This document shows positions 45,614 to 55,863 of a DNA stretch of 60,525 bases, one piece after another. A program made the position numbers and the translations under genes. The notes under the pieces are model-generated. The model had not been told where the DNA came from. It saw nothing but the letters and a program-made list of their open reading frames with translations, and ran no database searches. Positions within the stretch are counted from its first letter, which is position 1, and each line of letters starts with the position of its first letter. The DNA lies in contig BJGT01000006.1 in assembly GCA_014190675.1 (NCBI GenBank), forward strand, positions 1 to 60,525, in the 5' to 3' direction. The DNA is from Comamonadaceae bacterium. Its GTDB lineage: Bacteria > Pseudomonadota > Gammaproteobacteria > Burkholderiales > Burkholderiaceae_C.

Positions 45614-47172
45614 GCCGCCCGAGAAAAGTTCTTTTCATTTCGGCAGATCAATGGCGCGGCGAGTGCCTCTCGGCGCTGGGGCATGGCGTGCTCAAAACCC
45701 CGCACCTGGACGCGTTGGCAGCCGAAGGGGTGCTGTTCAAGCAGCATTTTTCGGTCACCTCGCCTTGTGGTCCGGCGCGCTCGAGCCTGCATACTGGCCT
45801 CTACCTGATGAACCACCGGGTCGGGCGCAACGGCACACCGCTGGACCAGCGCCATACGAATTTGGCCAAGGAGGTGCGCAAACTGGGGTTTGACCCGGTG
45901 CTTTTTGGTTATACCGACACCAGCGCCGACCCGCGTGGGCGCGATCCGGGTGACGCCGCCCTGCGCACCTATGAGGGCCCGCTGACAGGCTACCAGGTTG
46001 GCCTGTTGTTTCCCGACTTCATGACGGCCTGGATGAAAGACCTGCATGCCAAGGGCTATGTCTTCGAGGGTCGGCAGGATATCTACCAGCCCATGCCCGG
46101 TGTACTGCCGCCTGCCGGTCGCGGCCACCGGTTCATACCGGCACGGTTCAAGGCGCCGGACAGCGACACCAATTTCATGGCCGACCAGGTGCTGTCCTGG
46201 CTGGGCCAGCACCGCGAAGAAGACTGGTTCATGCACTGCGTGTTTCTGCGACCGCACCCGCCGGTGATCACCCCCTACCCCTACAACGAGCGCTATGACC
46301 CGGCCGACATACCACTGCCCCAGCGCCAGCCGACGCAGCAGCAGGAGGCAGCCCAACATCCCCACCTGGCGCAATGGCTGGCCTGCCTGGAGCGCCCCAA
46401 CCGCTACGACGAGCACAACCCGAACAATTTACTGCACATGCCCGAGCTCGAGTTGCGGCAGATGCGGGCCTGCTACTACGGCATGATGAACGAGGTCGAT
46501 GACGCAGTGGGGCGTATCGTGTCCTACCTCAAGGCGAGCGGCGAGTACGACAACACCTTGATCGTTTTTACCTGCGACCATGGCGAGATGGGCGGCGACC
46601 ATCACGCCTGGGGCAAAGAGCTTTACTTTGATGCCAGCTTTTATATTCCCCTGATCATTCGCGACCCGCTGAGCTCAGCCGACATTGCGCGCGGCCGCCA
46701 GGTTGACGCCTTCACTGAATCGGTAGACCTGATGCCCACCCTGCTCAACTGGCTGGGTGCCGACATACCAGCCCAATGCGATGGGCGCTCCCTGCTGCCG
46801 TTTCTGCAGGGCCAAACACCGCCCCAGTGGCGCCAAGAGGCGCACATGGAGCTCGACTTTCGCGACAGCCCCTGGAGCATTTTCAATGCCCAAAGCGCGC
46901 TGCAACTCAGTCCGGACGAATGCCAGTTGGCCATCTTGCGCGGACGACGCTGGAAGTACATCCACTTTGCCGCCCTGCCACCGCTGTTGTTTGACCTGGC
47001 GGCCGACCCGCATGAAATGCGTAATCTTGCGCAAGACCCCGCCTGCCAGGCTGTGATGCTGGAGATGGCCCAAAAGCTGCTGTCATGGCGCCTGGTTCAG
47101 CAGGAGCATGTACTGAGCAATTTGCATGCTGGCCCGCAAGGGCTTGAAGACCGCAGCCGACGCCCGGGCTAG
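45610..47172 (+). CDS. Sulfatase-superfamily hydrolase, phosphonate monoester hydrolase type
   Basis: This 520-residue alkaline-phosphatase-fold enzyme carries the formylglycine motif C53-G-P-A-R57, where C53 is expected to be oxidised to formylglycine. D13-Q14 and CDHGEMGGDHH (about 321-331) form the metal site. FGYTDTSADPR, LRQMRACYYGMMNEVDDAVGRI and the C-terminal QKLLSWRLVQQEH/GPQGL resemble the promiscuous phosphonate monoester hydrolases more than arylsulfatases. It has no signal peptide, so it acts in the cytoplasm. It overlaps RidA by 4 bases and ends the sugar-acid operon, facing the NMO-like gene. Confidence 0.85.
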   Translation: MSRPRKVLFISADQWRGECLSALGHGVLKTPHLDALAAEGVLFKQHFSVTSPCGPARSSLHTGLYLMNHRVGRNGTPLDQRHTNLAKEVRKLGFDPVLFGYTDTSADPRGRDPGDAALRTYEGPLTGYQVGLLFPDFMTAWMKDLHAKGYVFEGRQDIYQPMPGVLPPAGRGHRFIPARFKAPDSDTNFMADQVLSWLGQHREEDWFMHCVFLRPHPPVITPYPYNERYDPADIPLPQRQPTQQQEAAQHPHLAQWLACLERPNRYDEHNPNNLLHMPELELRQMRACYYGMMNEVDDAVGRIVSYLKASGEYDNTLIVFTCDHGEMGGDHHAWGKELYFDASFYIPLIIRDPLSSADIARGRQVDAFTESVDLMPTLLNWLGADIPAQCDGRSLLPFLQGQTPPQWRQEAHMELDFRDSPWSIFNAQSALQLSPDECQLAILRGRRWKYIHFAALPPLLFDLAADPHEMRNLAQDPACQAVMLEMAQKLLSWRLVQQEHVLSNLHAGPQGLEDRSRRPG

Positions 47173-48458
47173 GCGAGTGCGATTTGAGCCGCGCTGACGC
47201 CGGCCTGCGACTCTGGGGCCGGCAAGGCGATTTGGTGGTCGGTGCTGAACTGATAGTCGCGAAAAATATGCTCTGCGCTGAGCGTCTGGTAACTGCCATC
47301 GGGCAGCCGGTGCGAGGTGTCTTTAAGCCGGTAGGTGTAGTGCCCACAGGTCCAGCAGTTGAAATTGCGCATGTGGGTGCACAGACAGGTTTTGTCTTTC
47401 ACCGAGATTGTCTTGACGCCCGGGTTCAGGGCGACCTCACGGTTGTAGGCCGTGATGTAGGCACAGCCTCCTGCGCCGTCGAGTAAATAGCCGTAGGCCT
47501 CGCAGTTGGGCCGGATGCCAGCGCCTATGGCCGGCGTGCTCTTGAGCATGCGCATGGGGTAGCCGGTCGGCGAAATGGTATTGACCTCGATGTCTTCCTC
47601 GCCCGCCATGAAATAGTCTTGTTTGACCTTGGTCGGCAAACCACACTCGTCTGAAATGGTGAACCGTGTGGCCACCTGTACAGCCGCTGCGCCCAACTCC
47701 AAAAACGACACCGCGTCGCTGCCTGTGAACACGCCGCCCGCGGCGATCAGGGGAATCTCAAGTTGCTCGGTCTTGAGGTAGAGCAAAATCTCGGCTGCGA
47801 TGGTGGCGAGGTCGTACTGCGCCCAGTCCATACCAAAACCCAGGTGCCCGCCAGCCAGCGGCCCTTCGACGATCACGTAATCGGGCAGGCGGTTTAGCCT
47901 TGAGTTCTTGCGCAAGAAAAGCTGCAAAGCTCGCACCGAGGACACAATAATACCCAGCTTGGCATCGCGAAAGCGGGGGTGCTCGGCGAGCAGAGCAAAG
48001 GAGCCCAGGTGCAGGCCAGCGCTCAGGGTGATGCCGTCAATGCCGGCGTCCAGCGCCGAGGCCATGCGCACCTGCAGCGTCTCGCGCGGGGCGTTCATGG
48101 TCAGCTTCTCCATGCAATTAACAAACACCAAGCCCTCTCCGCGCTTGGCCTGCATGGTGGACTCGACATGCCTGCGGGTGGCCTCGGCCAGCATACCGAG
48201 ATCGAACTTGACGATGGATTTATCCGAATTGTCGATGTTGTGCTTGTAGAACCGGGTCTTGTCTTTGACAAAGCTGGTGTCAAAACGCCGGTCCGAGACA
48301 TCGGGCACCATGGCATCCGAAATATGCCCAATGCCGCCAAGCCTGGCTGCCTCAAGCGCCAACTCGGCGGTGGAAATATCCACGCCCATCCCGCCCACCA
48401 TGATGGGCACCAATTCTTTTCGTCCAAACTTCAGGCGGAAATCGTCAACACGCTTCAT
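47169..48458 (-). CDS. Nitronate monooxygenase-like flavoprotein with Cys cluster
   Basis: This 429-residue TIM-barrel FMN protein of the 2-nitropropane dioxygenase family has VPIMVGGMGVDIS (17-29), VEGPLAGGHLGFG, IPLIAAGGVFTGSDAVSFLELGAAAVQVATRF and the substrate loop NTISPTGYPMRML. After the barrel a C-terminal part carries C358-x-C360-x7-C368-x2-C371, a layout able to bind Zn or an Fe-S centre and not usual in nitronate monooxygenases. The substrate is unknown. It is convergent with the hydrolase gene, overlapping by 4 bases. Confidence 0.82.
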   Translation of the reverse strand: MKRVDDFRLKFGRKELVPIMVGGMGVDISTAELALEAARLGGIGHISDAMVPDVSDRRFDTSFVKDKTRFYKHNIDNSDKSIVKFDLGMLAEATRRHVESTMQAKRGEGLVFVNCMEKLTMNAPRETLQVRMASALDAGIDGITLSAGLHLGSFALLAEHPRFRDAKLGIIVSSVRALQLFLRKNSRLNRLPDYVIVEGPLAGGHLGFGMDWAQYDLATIAAEILLYLKTEQLEIPLIAAGGVFTGSDAVSFLELGAAAVQVATRFTISDECGLPTKVKQDYFMAGEEDIEVNTISPTGYPMRMLKSTPAIGAGIRPNCEAYGYLLDGAGGCAYITAYNREVALNPGVKTISVKDKTCLCTHMRNFNCWTCGHYTYRLKDTSHRLPDGSYQTLSAEHIFRDYQFSTDHQIALPAPESQAGVSAAQIALA

Positions 48459-48528
48459 TCAAATCCTCTGCAGCCTGCTGTGGCTGTGTGGCCTGCCCTG
48501 GCGGGTTTAATTCTACCCGTCAGCTTGG

Positions 48529-49572
48529 CTAGAGCTGCCGCTCGGACAATGCCCCCGGGCGGCCCGAGTACTTCAGCCTAGCGTCGAGCTTTTCCAAGTT
48601 GACGCGGGCCTGTTTGCCGGCAAAAACATGGGCTTTGAGCCATGCGCATTCCGCCTCGAGTTGCGCCTGATCGCTCAGTCGGGTGTGCCAGACCCGGCGC
48701 TCGGTGTCCCAGCGGTAGCCGCGGGCTTTGAGTGCATCTTTGGCTTCAAACGGCGCCTGTGTGGCCAGCAAGCGGTAGCTGGGTGTCGCTCCTGCAGCCA
48801 ACAAACGGGCCAGGCCAGTTTGGCCGTCGCTGGCCAAGGTCGCACACAACACCGCGAGCAGGGCGTGGCAGTCGATCTCGGCCCGATGGGCTTGATAAAA
48901 AACACCCTGGTGCAAGGCCAGGTGTTCGAGCTTGCCTGAGCCCCTGCCCTCTTTTTTCCAGTCAATGTCGCTCAAGGAGCAAGCCCAATCGATGGCGGCA
49001 AAGCCGGGGTAGCGGGCCTCGCAAAACGGCCGGTCAAAAGCGGCGTTGTGAGCCAGCACCAGGTCGGCGCCGGCCAGCAGACCGGCAACCCTGGCATCGT
49101 CCAGGCGCTGCCCCTGGAGTTTGTCGTCGCTCAGGCCGGTGATCAGGCGTACCTCCTCGGACAGCGGCCGTCCCGGGTCTTCGAGGCCGTCATAAACCGA
49201 CACCGCCCCCACCGGCAGACCACTGGCCAGGTCGACCTCCAGGCACAAGATCGCCAGCTCAATGATTTTGTCCTGCCTGTGGTCCAGGCCGGTGGTCTCG
49301 GTGTCTAGCACCAGCACCCGCCGGGTCTCGCCCGAGGGGGTGCCCGGGTAGTGAAGCAGGGGCTGCAAGCGCCGCAGCACCCGGTAATCGGGGTGTTGCT
49401 CGAGCAAGCGGGCTATGGCCGGCAGATCTGGCGCGGGACCCGTGACGGGCGCAGGACGCCGCGCCTTGCCCACCGACGGCTTGCGCGCAGGCGGCCTGGT
49501 CAGGGCCCTGGCCGGGGCAGGCAGACTGGTGTCAGTGTCGCTAAAGGCCAAGGGCAGTTGGGTATCAGGCAC
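48529..49572 (-). CDS. DnaQ-like 3'-5' exonuclease with C-terminal extension
   Basis: This 347-residue DEDDh exonuclease has D90-x-E92 (LDTETTGLD), D180 (HNAAFDRPF), and H229 and D234 (HRAEIDCHAL). Residues 1-85 are a Pro/Ala-rich lead plus a small helical stretch. After the nuclease a segment with FEAKDALKARGYRWDTERRVWHT suggests a small nucleic-acid-binding module of unknown type. It resembles stand-alone epsilon-like proofreading or RNase T-type proteins. The start is GTG at 49572 with a GGAA ribosome-site candidate. Confidence 0.85.
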   Translation of the reverse strand: MPDTQLPLAFSDTDTSLPAPARALTRPPARKPSVGKARRPAPVTGPAPDLPAIARLLEQHPDYRVLRRLQPLLHYPGTPSGETRRVLVLDTETTGLDHRQDKIIELAILCLEVDLASGLPVGAVSVYDGLEDPGRPLSEEVRLITGLSDDKLQGQRLDDARVAGLLAGADLVLAHNAAFDRPFCEARYPGFAAIDWACSLSDIDWKKEGRGSGKLEHLALHQGVFYQAHRAEIDCHALLAVLCATLASDGQTGLARLLAAGATPSYRLLATQAPFEAKDALKARGYRWDTERRVWHTRLSDQAQLEAECAWLKAHVFAGKQARVNLEKLDARLKYSGRPGALSERQL

Positions 49573-49643
49573 GGGCTTGGTTCCAGATCGGGGGCTGGCT
49601 CAGGCTGACAGCCAAATTGCTCGAGGCCCAAACATCCATGGGC

Positions 49644-50303
49644 TTACCAACGCGCGCCAAAGTTCTGGCGCAGTTCGTCGATCTGCGCCACAGACAGCGC
49701 CTGGGTGTCGGGCGCCAGCAGCATCAGGCGGGCGGTTTCTTCGAGTTCTTCCAGCAGCGCCATGGCCGAGGCGGGACTGTCATGCCACACATTGGGGCCA
49801 AGGCGGGGCAGCATCACGGCCCTGATCGGCGTGCCTTGCGCAGCATACTGGTGAATCAAGGCCGCCACCTGTGCGCCAACGCTCGTACTGCCCGGGCGCT
49901 GGTAGCTTGCCATTGGCACATGGCCGACCTTCATCACAAAATAAGGCGTGATCGGGGGCAGCAATTCGGCCTCGCCCTGCCACAGGCTCAGGGCCACGCA
50001 ATGGGTGCTGTGGGTGTGGATGATGCAACGGGTCGCCGCATCATGGGCGCAGGCGGCCTGGTAAATCTGGCGGTGCAGGGCCAGGGTTTTGCTGGCCCGC
50101 TCACCACTGATCTGCATGCCTTGCAAATCAATCTTGGCCAGTTGGGCTGGCTCGAGCAGGCCCAGGCAGGCGTCGGTTGGCGTGATCAAGAAGGCGTCTT
50201 CCAGGCGAACACTGATGTTGCCCGCCGTGGCATGCACGTAGCCGCGCTCAAACAAGCTGCGGCCAACCTGGCAAATCGCCACACGGGCCTGGGCCTCGTT
50301 CAT
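49644..50303 (-). CDS. otnC: 3-oxo-tetronate 4-phosphate decarboxylase OtnC-like
   Basis: This 219-residue class II aldolase/fuculose-aldolase-fold protein has metal His H96 and H98 in IIHTHSTH, GNISVRLEDAFLITPT for phosphate binding, and a third His near VWHD. In the four-carbon acid-sugar pathway OtnC decarboxylates 3-oxo-tetronate 4-phosphate to dihydroxyacetone phosphate. Its overlap (ATGA) with the otnK-like gene supports that role rather than aldolase activity. The ATG at 50303 is chosen; the upstream extension is unrelated. Confidence 0.85.
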   Translation of the reverse strand: MNEAQARVAICQVGRSLFERGYVHATAGNISVRLEDAFLITPTDACLGLLEPAQLAKIDLQGMQISGERASKTLALHRQIYQAACAHDAATRCIIHTHSTHCVALSLWQGEAELLPPITPYFVMKVGHVPMASYQRPGSTSVGAQVAALIHQYAAQGTPIRAVMLPRLGPNVWHDSPASAMALLEELEETARLMLLAPDTQALSVAQIDELRQNFGARW

Positions 50304-51568
50304 GCCAGCACCGCAAAGGCCTTGGTGAAGAAATCGACAGCACCAAAATTGCCCGATTTCAGCGCCAGATGCAAATCCCCGCCTGCCGCCTGGGGCGCGG
50401 CGTAGCACCAGGGCACGCCGGGATCAATCTGCGGGCCGATTTGGAGTTGGCTGATACCCAGCGCCTGCACACAGGCGCCCGAGGTTTCCCCGCCTGCCAC
50501 CACCAGGCGCTGCACCCCGAGCGCCACCAGACCCTGGGCGATGCTAGCCAGAGCCTGCTCCACCAAGCTACCCGCGGCAGCCGCGCCCAACCTGCGCTGC
50601 ACCTGGGCCACTGCATCTGCTGGTGCGCTGGAGTACACCAGCACCGGGCCCTGCGGCAAGCGCGGCGCAGCCCAGGCCAGCACATGCTGCACCAGGCCGG
50701 CCTGGTCGTCGAGTAATCGCAAGGGGTCGAGCTCAAAGGCCGGCAGGCCGGCGGCTTTGAAACAGGCCACCTGCTGGTTGGTCGCCACAGAACAGCTGCC
50801 TGACACCACCGCCGCCCAACCCCGGGCCACAGGCAGCTGGCTGGCACCTTGCGAGGGCTTGATCCCAAAATTGGCTGGCAGGCCGATGGCCACGCCCGAA
50901 CCCGCTGTGACGAGCGCCATACCCTGCAGCGCCGGCCCCAGGCGCAGCAAATCGTCGTTGCTGGTGGCATCCACCACCGCCACGCCCACACCTTCCTGCC
51001 GCAGCGCCAGCATCTGCTCCCTGATGGCGCCAGGCCCGCGGGCCACCACCGTGTGGTCAATCAGTCCGACCTTGTGAGTGGTTTGCACCTGCAGAACCCG
51101 CACCAGATTGGCGTCGGTCATGGGGGTGAGTGGATGGTTTTGCATGCCGCTTTCATTGAGCAGCACCTGGCCGACAAACAAATAGCCCTTGAACACGGTG
51201 CGCCCGTTGTCGGGGAAAGCCGGCGTGGCCACCGTGAAATCGCAGCCCAGCGCCGCCATCAGCGCATCTGTCACCGGACCAATATTGCCCCGGGGCGAGC
51301 TGTCAAAGGTGGAGCAGTATTTAAAGTAAATCTGTTGCGCCCCTTGAGCCTGTAGCCACTGCAGGGCGGCCAGAGACTGGGCCACTGCCTCGGCAGCATC
51401 AATCGTGCGAGATTTAAGCGCCACCACCACCGCGTCGACCTCGCCAGCCAAGGCCGATGACGGCACACCCATGGTTTGTACCACCCGCATACCGGCGCGA
51501 ACCAGGTTGTTGGCCAGGTCGGTGGCCCCGGTGAAATCATCGGCAATACAACCCAGCAAAACAGGCAT
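50300..51568 (-). CDS. otnK: 3-oxo-tetronate kinase OtnK-like (four-carbon acid sugar kinase)
   Basis: The 422-residue protein has the DUF1537 kinase fold: N-terminal IADDFTGATDLANNLVRAG (about 7-25), KYCSTFDSSPRGNIGPVTDAL, and a C-terminal nucleotide-binding domain with VVAGGETSGACVQAL. It phosphorylates 3-oxo-tetronate at C4. The AGGAGT ribosome site 5 bases before the ATG at 51568 decides the start. It lies between ltnD (14-base gap) and otnC. Confidence 0.88.
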   Translation of the reverse strand: MPVLLGCIADDFTGATDLANNLVRAGMRVVQTMGVPSSALAGEVDAVVVALKSRTIDAAEAVAQSLAALQWLQAQGAQQIYFKYCSTFDSSPRGNIGPVTDALMAALGCDFTVATPAFPDNGRTVFKGYLFVGQVLLNESGMQNHPLTPMTDANLVRVLQVQTTHKVGLIDHTVVARGPGAIREQMLALRQEGVGVAVVDATSNDDLLRLGPALQGMALVTAGSGVAIGLPANFGIKPSQGASQLPVARGWAAVVSGSCSVATNQQVACFKAAGLPAFELDPLRLLDDQAGLVQHVLAWAAPRLPQGPVLVYSSAPADAVAQVQRRLGAAAAGSLVEQALASIAQGLVALGVQRLVVAGGETSGACVQALGISQLQIGPQIDPGVPWCYAAPQAAGGDLHLALKSGNFGAVDFFTKAFAVLA

Positions 51569-51582
51569 GGTGACTCCTGGGC

Positions 51583-52479
51583 TCAAGCCTTGACGGGCAA
51601 CGTGATGCCCGGAAATATCTTGATCACCGCGCTGTCGTCTTCCTTGGCAAAACCTGCTGTGCTGGCTTGCATGAACATCTGGTGGGCGGTACTTGACAGG
51701 GGCAGGGGAAATTTGCTGGCTCGTGCCATATCGAGCACCAGGCCGAGGTCTTTGACAAAAATGTCCACCGCCGACAAGGGCGTGTAATCGGCCGCCAGCA
51801 CATGGGCCATGCGGTTCTCAAACATCCAGCTGTTGCCCGCACTGTGGGTAATGACCTCGTACAGGGCTTGCGGCGCCACGCCCTCGCGCAAGCCCAGCGC
51901 CATGGCCTCGGCGGCAGCGGCAATGTGCACGCCGGCGAGCAGCTGGTTGATGATCTTGACCTTGCTGCCAGCGCCCGCGCTGGTGCCGAGCCGGTACACC
52001 TTGCCCGCCATGGCGTCCAGGAAGGGACCGGCCAGGGCATACGCGGCGGGGCGGGCCGCGGTCATCATGGTCATCTGGCCGCTGGCAGCTTTGGCGGCCC
52101 CGCCAGAAATTGGGGCATCCACATACAGCAGGCCCAGGGCTTCGAGCCGCGCCTCCATGGCCACCGACCAATTCGGGTCCACCGTGGAGCACATCACAAA
52201 CACACTACCTGGCTTCATGGCGGCCGCACAGCCTTCGGCTGCATCTTCGCCAAACAGCAGCGCCTCGGTTTGGGCGGCATTCACCACCACCGAAATCACC
52301 ACATCGCAATTGCCCGCAAGTGCGGCGGCTGAGGCATGGGCCTGTCCGCCAAGCGCAGCAAAGGACTGGGCCACCTCCGAGCGAATATCGAACACATGCA
52401 CCAAATGGCCGGCGCGCCGCAGCGACTGCGCCATGCCCGAGCCCATCGCCCCCAAACCAATCAAGCCAACGCTGGGCAT
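51583..52479 (-). CDS. ltnD: L-threonate dehydrogenase LtnD-like
   Basis: This 298-residue beta-hydroxyacid dehydrogenase has the NAD motif GLIGLGAMGSGMAQ (5-18), substrate loop DAPISGGAAKAASGQMTMM (121-139) and catalytic K175 with N178 in GSKVKIINQ. With otnK and otnC adjacent, oxidation of L-threonate to 2-oxo-tetronate is likely. A 3-hydroxyisobutyrate or tartronate semialdehyde reductase role is less supported. It starts 2 bases after the Bug gene stop, in one operon. Confidence 0.86.
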   Translation of the reverse strand: MPSVGLIGLGAMGSGMAQSLRRAGHLVHVFDIRSEVAQSFAALGGQAHASAAALAGNCDVVISVVVNAAQTEALLFGEDAAEGCAAAMKPGSVFVMCSTVDPNWSVAMEARLEALGLLYVDAPISGGAAKAASGQMTMMTAARPAAYALAGPFLDAMAGKVYRLGTSAGAGSKVKIINQLLAGVHIAAAAEAMALGLREGVAPQALYEVITHSAGNSWMFENRMAHVLAADYTPLSAVDIFVKDLGLVLDMARASKFPLPLSSTAHQMFMQASTAGFAKEDDSAVIKIFPGITLPVKA

Positions 52480-52481
52480 AC

Positions 52482-53456
52482 TCAGTCCAGGGTGATCTTG
52501 GCGACATCCGCCAGTTTTTTCCACTGCGCCGCATCTGCTTGCATGAAGCTGGCCAAGCCCTGGGCGTTGGCCCAGGTCGGCTCGGCGCCCTGCTTTTGCA
52601 TGGCCGCTTTCACCTCAGCCTGTTGCGACACCCGCTCCAGTGCCTGCTCCAAGCGCTGTTGCACTGCCAGGGGCAGGCCGGCTGGCGCAGCCAAACCGAA
52701 CCAGGCACTCACCTGAAAGCCTTTGAGGCCGGCCTCCTCCATGGTTGGCACATCGGGCAGCACGCTGCTGCGCTGGGCTGTGGTTACCGCCAACGGTTTG
52801 AGCTTGCCGCCCTGGACCAGGCCCAGCGCCGAGGGCAGGTTGTCAAACATCATGTCGACCTCGTTGGCCATCAAGGCGGTCAGGCCGGCCGCAGCACCGC
52901 GGTAGGGGATATGGGTCACGGCGGTGCCAGTCTGGCTTTTATACAGCTCAGCACTCAGGTGCAGCGATGTGCCCTGGCCATTCGAGCCGTAATTCAGCTG
53001 GCCCGGTTTGGCCTGCGCCCGCTGGGTCAGGTCAGCCACCGTGTTGATGCCCGAGGCCGGGTTGACCAGCAACACATTGGGCACTCGGCCCAGCAGGCCC
53101 ACTGGGGCAATCTGCTCGGGCTTGTAGGGCAGGCTTTTGTACAGGGCCGGGCTGATGGTCAGGGGCGCAGAGGCCATCAGCAGGGTGTAGCCGTCTGGCG
53201 TGGCCCGGGCTGCTTCGGCCGCGCCCAGATTGCCACCGGCACCGGGTTTGTTGTCAATCACCACTGCCTGGCCCAGTTCCTGCGCCAGGCGCGGCGCCAC
53301 CATGCGGGCCATGATGTCAATCAATCCACCCGGCGGAAAAGGCACGATCAGCTTGATCGGGCGGCTCGGCCAGGTTTGCCCATACAAGCTGGGTAGGCTG
53401 CAGACCAGCAGGGTAGCGGCCAAGGCCAATCGTGCGAGGAAAGTCAAGCGTAGCAT
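52482..53456 (-). CDS. Bug-family (TctC-like) periplasmic binding protein
   Basis: The 324-residue protein has a signal peptide (1-26, ending near LYG/QTWPS), the Bug signature WPSRPIKLIVPFPPGGLIDIMARMVAP and the carboxylate-binding loop KPGAGGNLGAAEAA. It would bind a small carboxylate in the periplasm; heading the threonate genes, threonate or a related acid is the natural guess. No TctA/TctB membrane partners are nearby, as is common for Bug proteins in Burkholderiales. A GGGAG ribosome site precedes the ATG. Confidence 0.9.
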   Translation of the reverse strand: MLRLTFLARLALAATLLVCSLPSLYGQTWPSRPIKLIVPFPPGGLIDIMARMVAPRLAQELGQAVVIDNKPGAGGNLGAAEAARATPDGYTLLMASAPLTISPALYKSLPYKPEQIAPVGLLGRVPNVLLVNPASGINTVADLTQRAQAKPGQLNYGSNGQGTSLHLSAELYKSQTGTAVTHIPYRGAAAGLTALMANEVDMMFDNLPSALGLVQGGKLKPLAVTTAQRSSVLPDVPTMEEAGLKGFQVSAWFGLAAPAGLPLAVQQRLEQALERVSQQAEVKAAMQKQGAEPTWANAQGLASFMQADAAQWKKLADVAKITLD

Positions 53457-54913
<1,457 letters not shown>

Positions 54914-54920
54914 GCCTGCC

Positions 54921-55826
54921 ATGTCCACTATTTCCAAAGCACCAGCGGTGCTCAAAGGTGTGCGCATACTGAGTTTGTGCCTCAACCTGCCAGGCCCGGC
55001 CGCCCTGATGCGCTGCCGCCAGATGGGCGCGCGCTGCGTCAAGCTCGAACCTCCCGGCCCGCCGGGCCGGCCGGCAGGCGCCACGGGCGACCCGATGGGC
55101 CTGTACAACCCGGCCACTTATGCCCTGATGCACCAGGGCGTGCGGGTGCGGGTGGCTGACCTCAAAACCAAGCAGGGACAGGCCAGCCTGCACCGCGAGC
55201 TTGCCAAGACGGATGTGCTGCTGACCTCATTTCGGCCCTCTGCCCTGATCAAACTGGGCCTGGACTGGAAGCTGCTGCGCCGCCAGTACCCCGGCCTGTC
55301 GCAGGTGGCCATTGTGGGAGCGCCCGGCCAACGTGCCGAAGAGCCAGGTCACGACCTCACCTACCTGGCCGAGCACGCTTTGGTCAGCGGCCTTGAACTG
55401 CCACCCACCCTGTACGCCGACATGGGCGGCTCCTTGGCGGCGTCGGAGGCCGTACTCAAGGCGGTGCTGCTGCAACAGACCAGCGACCGCGGCTCATACT
55501 TTGAGGTGGCGCTGTCAGATGCAGCAGCCTACCTGGCGCTGCCAAGGTCCTGGGGCCTCACTGTCCCTGGTGCAGCGCTTGGTGGCGGCCATGCCGGCTA
55601 CCGGGTCTACCGCTGCCACGACGGCCGAGTGGCGGTGGCCGCGCTGGAGCCACACTTTGCCCGGGCGCTGTGTCAGGCTGCTGGCCTGGCCTTTGACAGC
55701 GTTGCCACCCTGCAGCAGCCCGCCAGCCATGCGGCGATCGCGGCTTTTTTTCTCAGCCAGTCGCGCCAGGCGCTGGACCGTCTGGCTGTAGAGAAAGACA
55801 TTCCGCTGCTCACCCTGCCGGCCTGA
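54921..55826 (+). CDS. Short CaiB/BaiF (family III) CoA-transferase-like protein
   Basis: The 301-residue protein has the family III fold with the putative catalytic D145 in EPGHDLTYLAEHALVSG, as in alpha-methylacyl-CoA racemase. It starts VLKGVRILSLCLNLPGPAALM, TSFRPSALIKLGL follows, and LYADMGGSLAASEAVLKAVL is also typical. Most relatives have 360-400 residues; the loss is mainly in the C-terminal third. It is 7 bases after pobA and 37 before the acyl-CoA ligase, so CoA chemistry on a shared substrate is possible. The reaction is unknown. Confidence 0.8.
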   Translation: MSTISKAPAVLKGVRILSLCLNLPGPAALMRCRQMGARCVKLEPPGPPGRPAGATGDPMGLYNPATYALMHQGVRVRVADLKTKQGQASLHRELAKTDVLLTSFRPSALIKLGLDWKLLRRQYPGLSQVAIVGAPGQRAEEPGHDLTYLAEHALVSGLELPPTLYADMGGSLAASEAVLKAVLLQQTSDRGSYFEVALSDAAAYLALPRSWGLTVPGAALGGGHAGYRVYRCHDGRVAVAALEPHFARALCQAAGLAFDSVATLQQPASHAAIAAFFLSQSRQALDRLAVEKDIPLLTLPA

Positions 55827-55863
55827 GCGGGCCAGCCACAGTGCAAACCCAGGAGACGCACCC

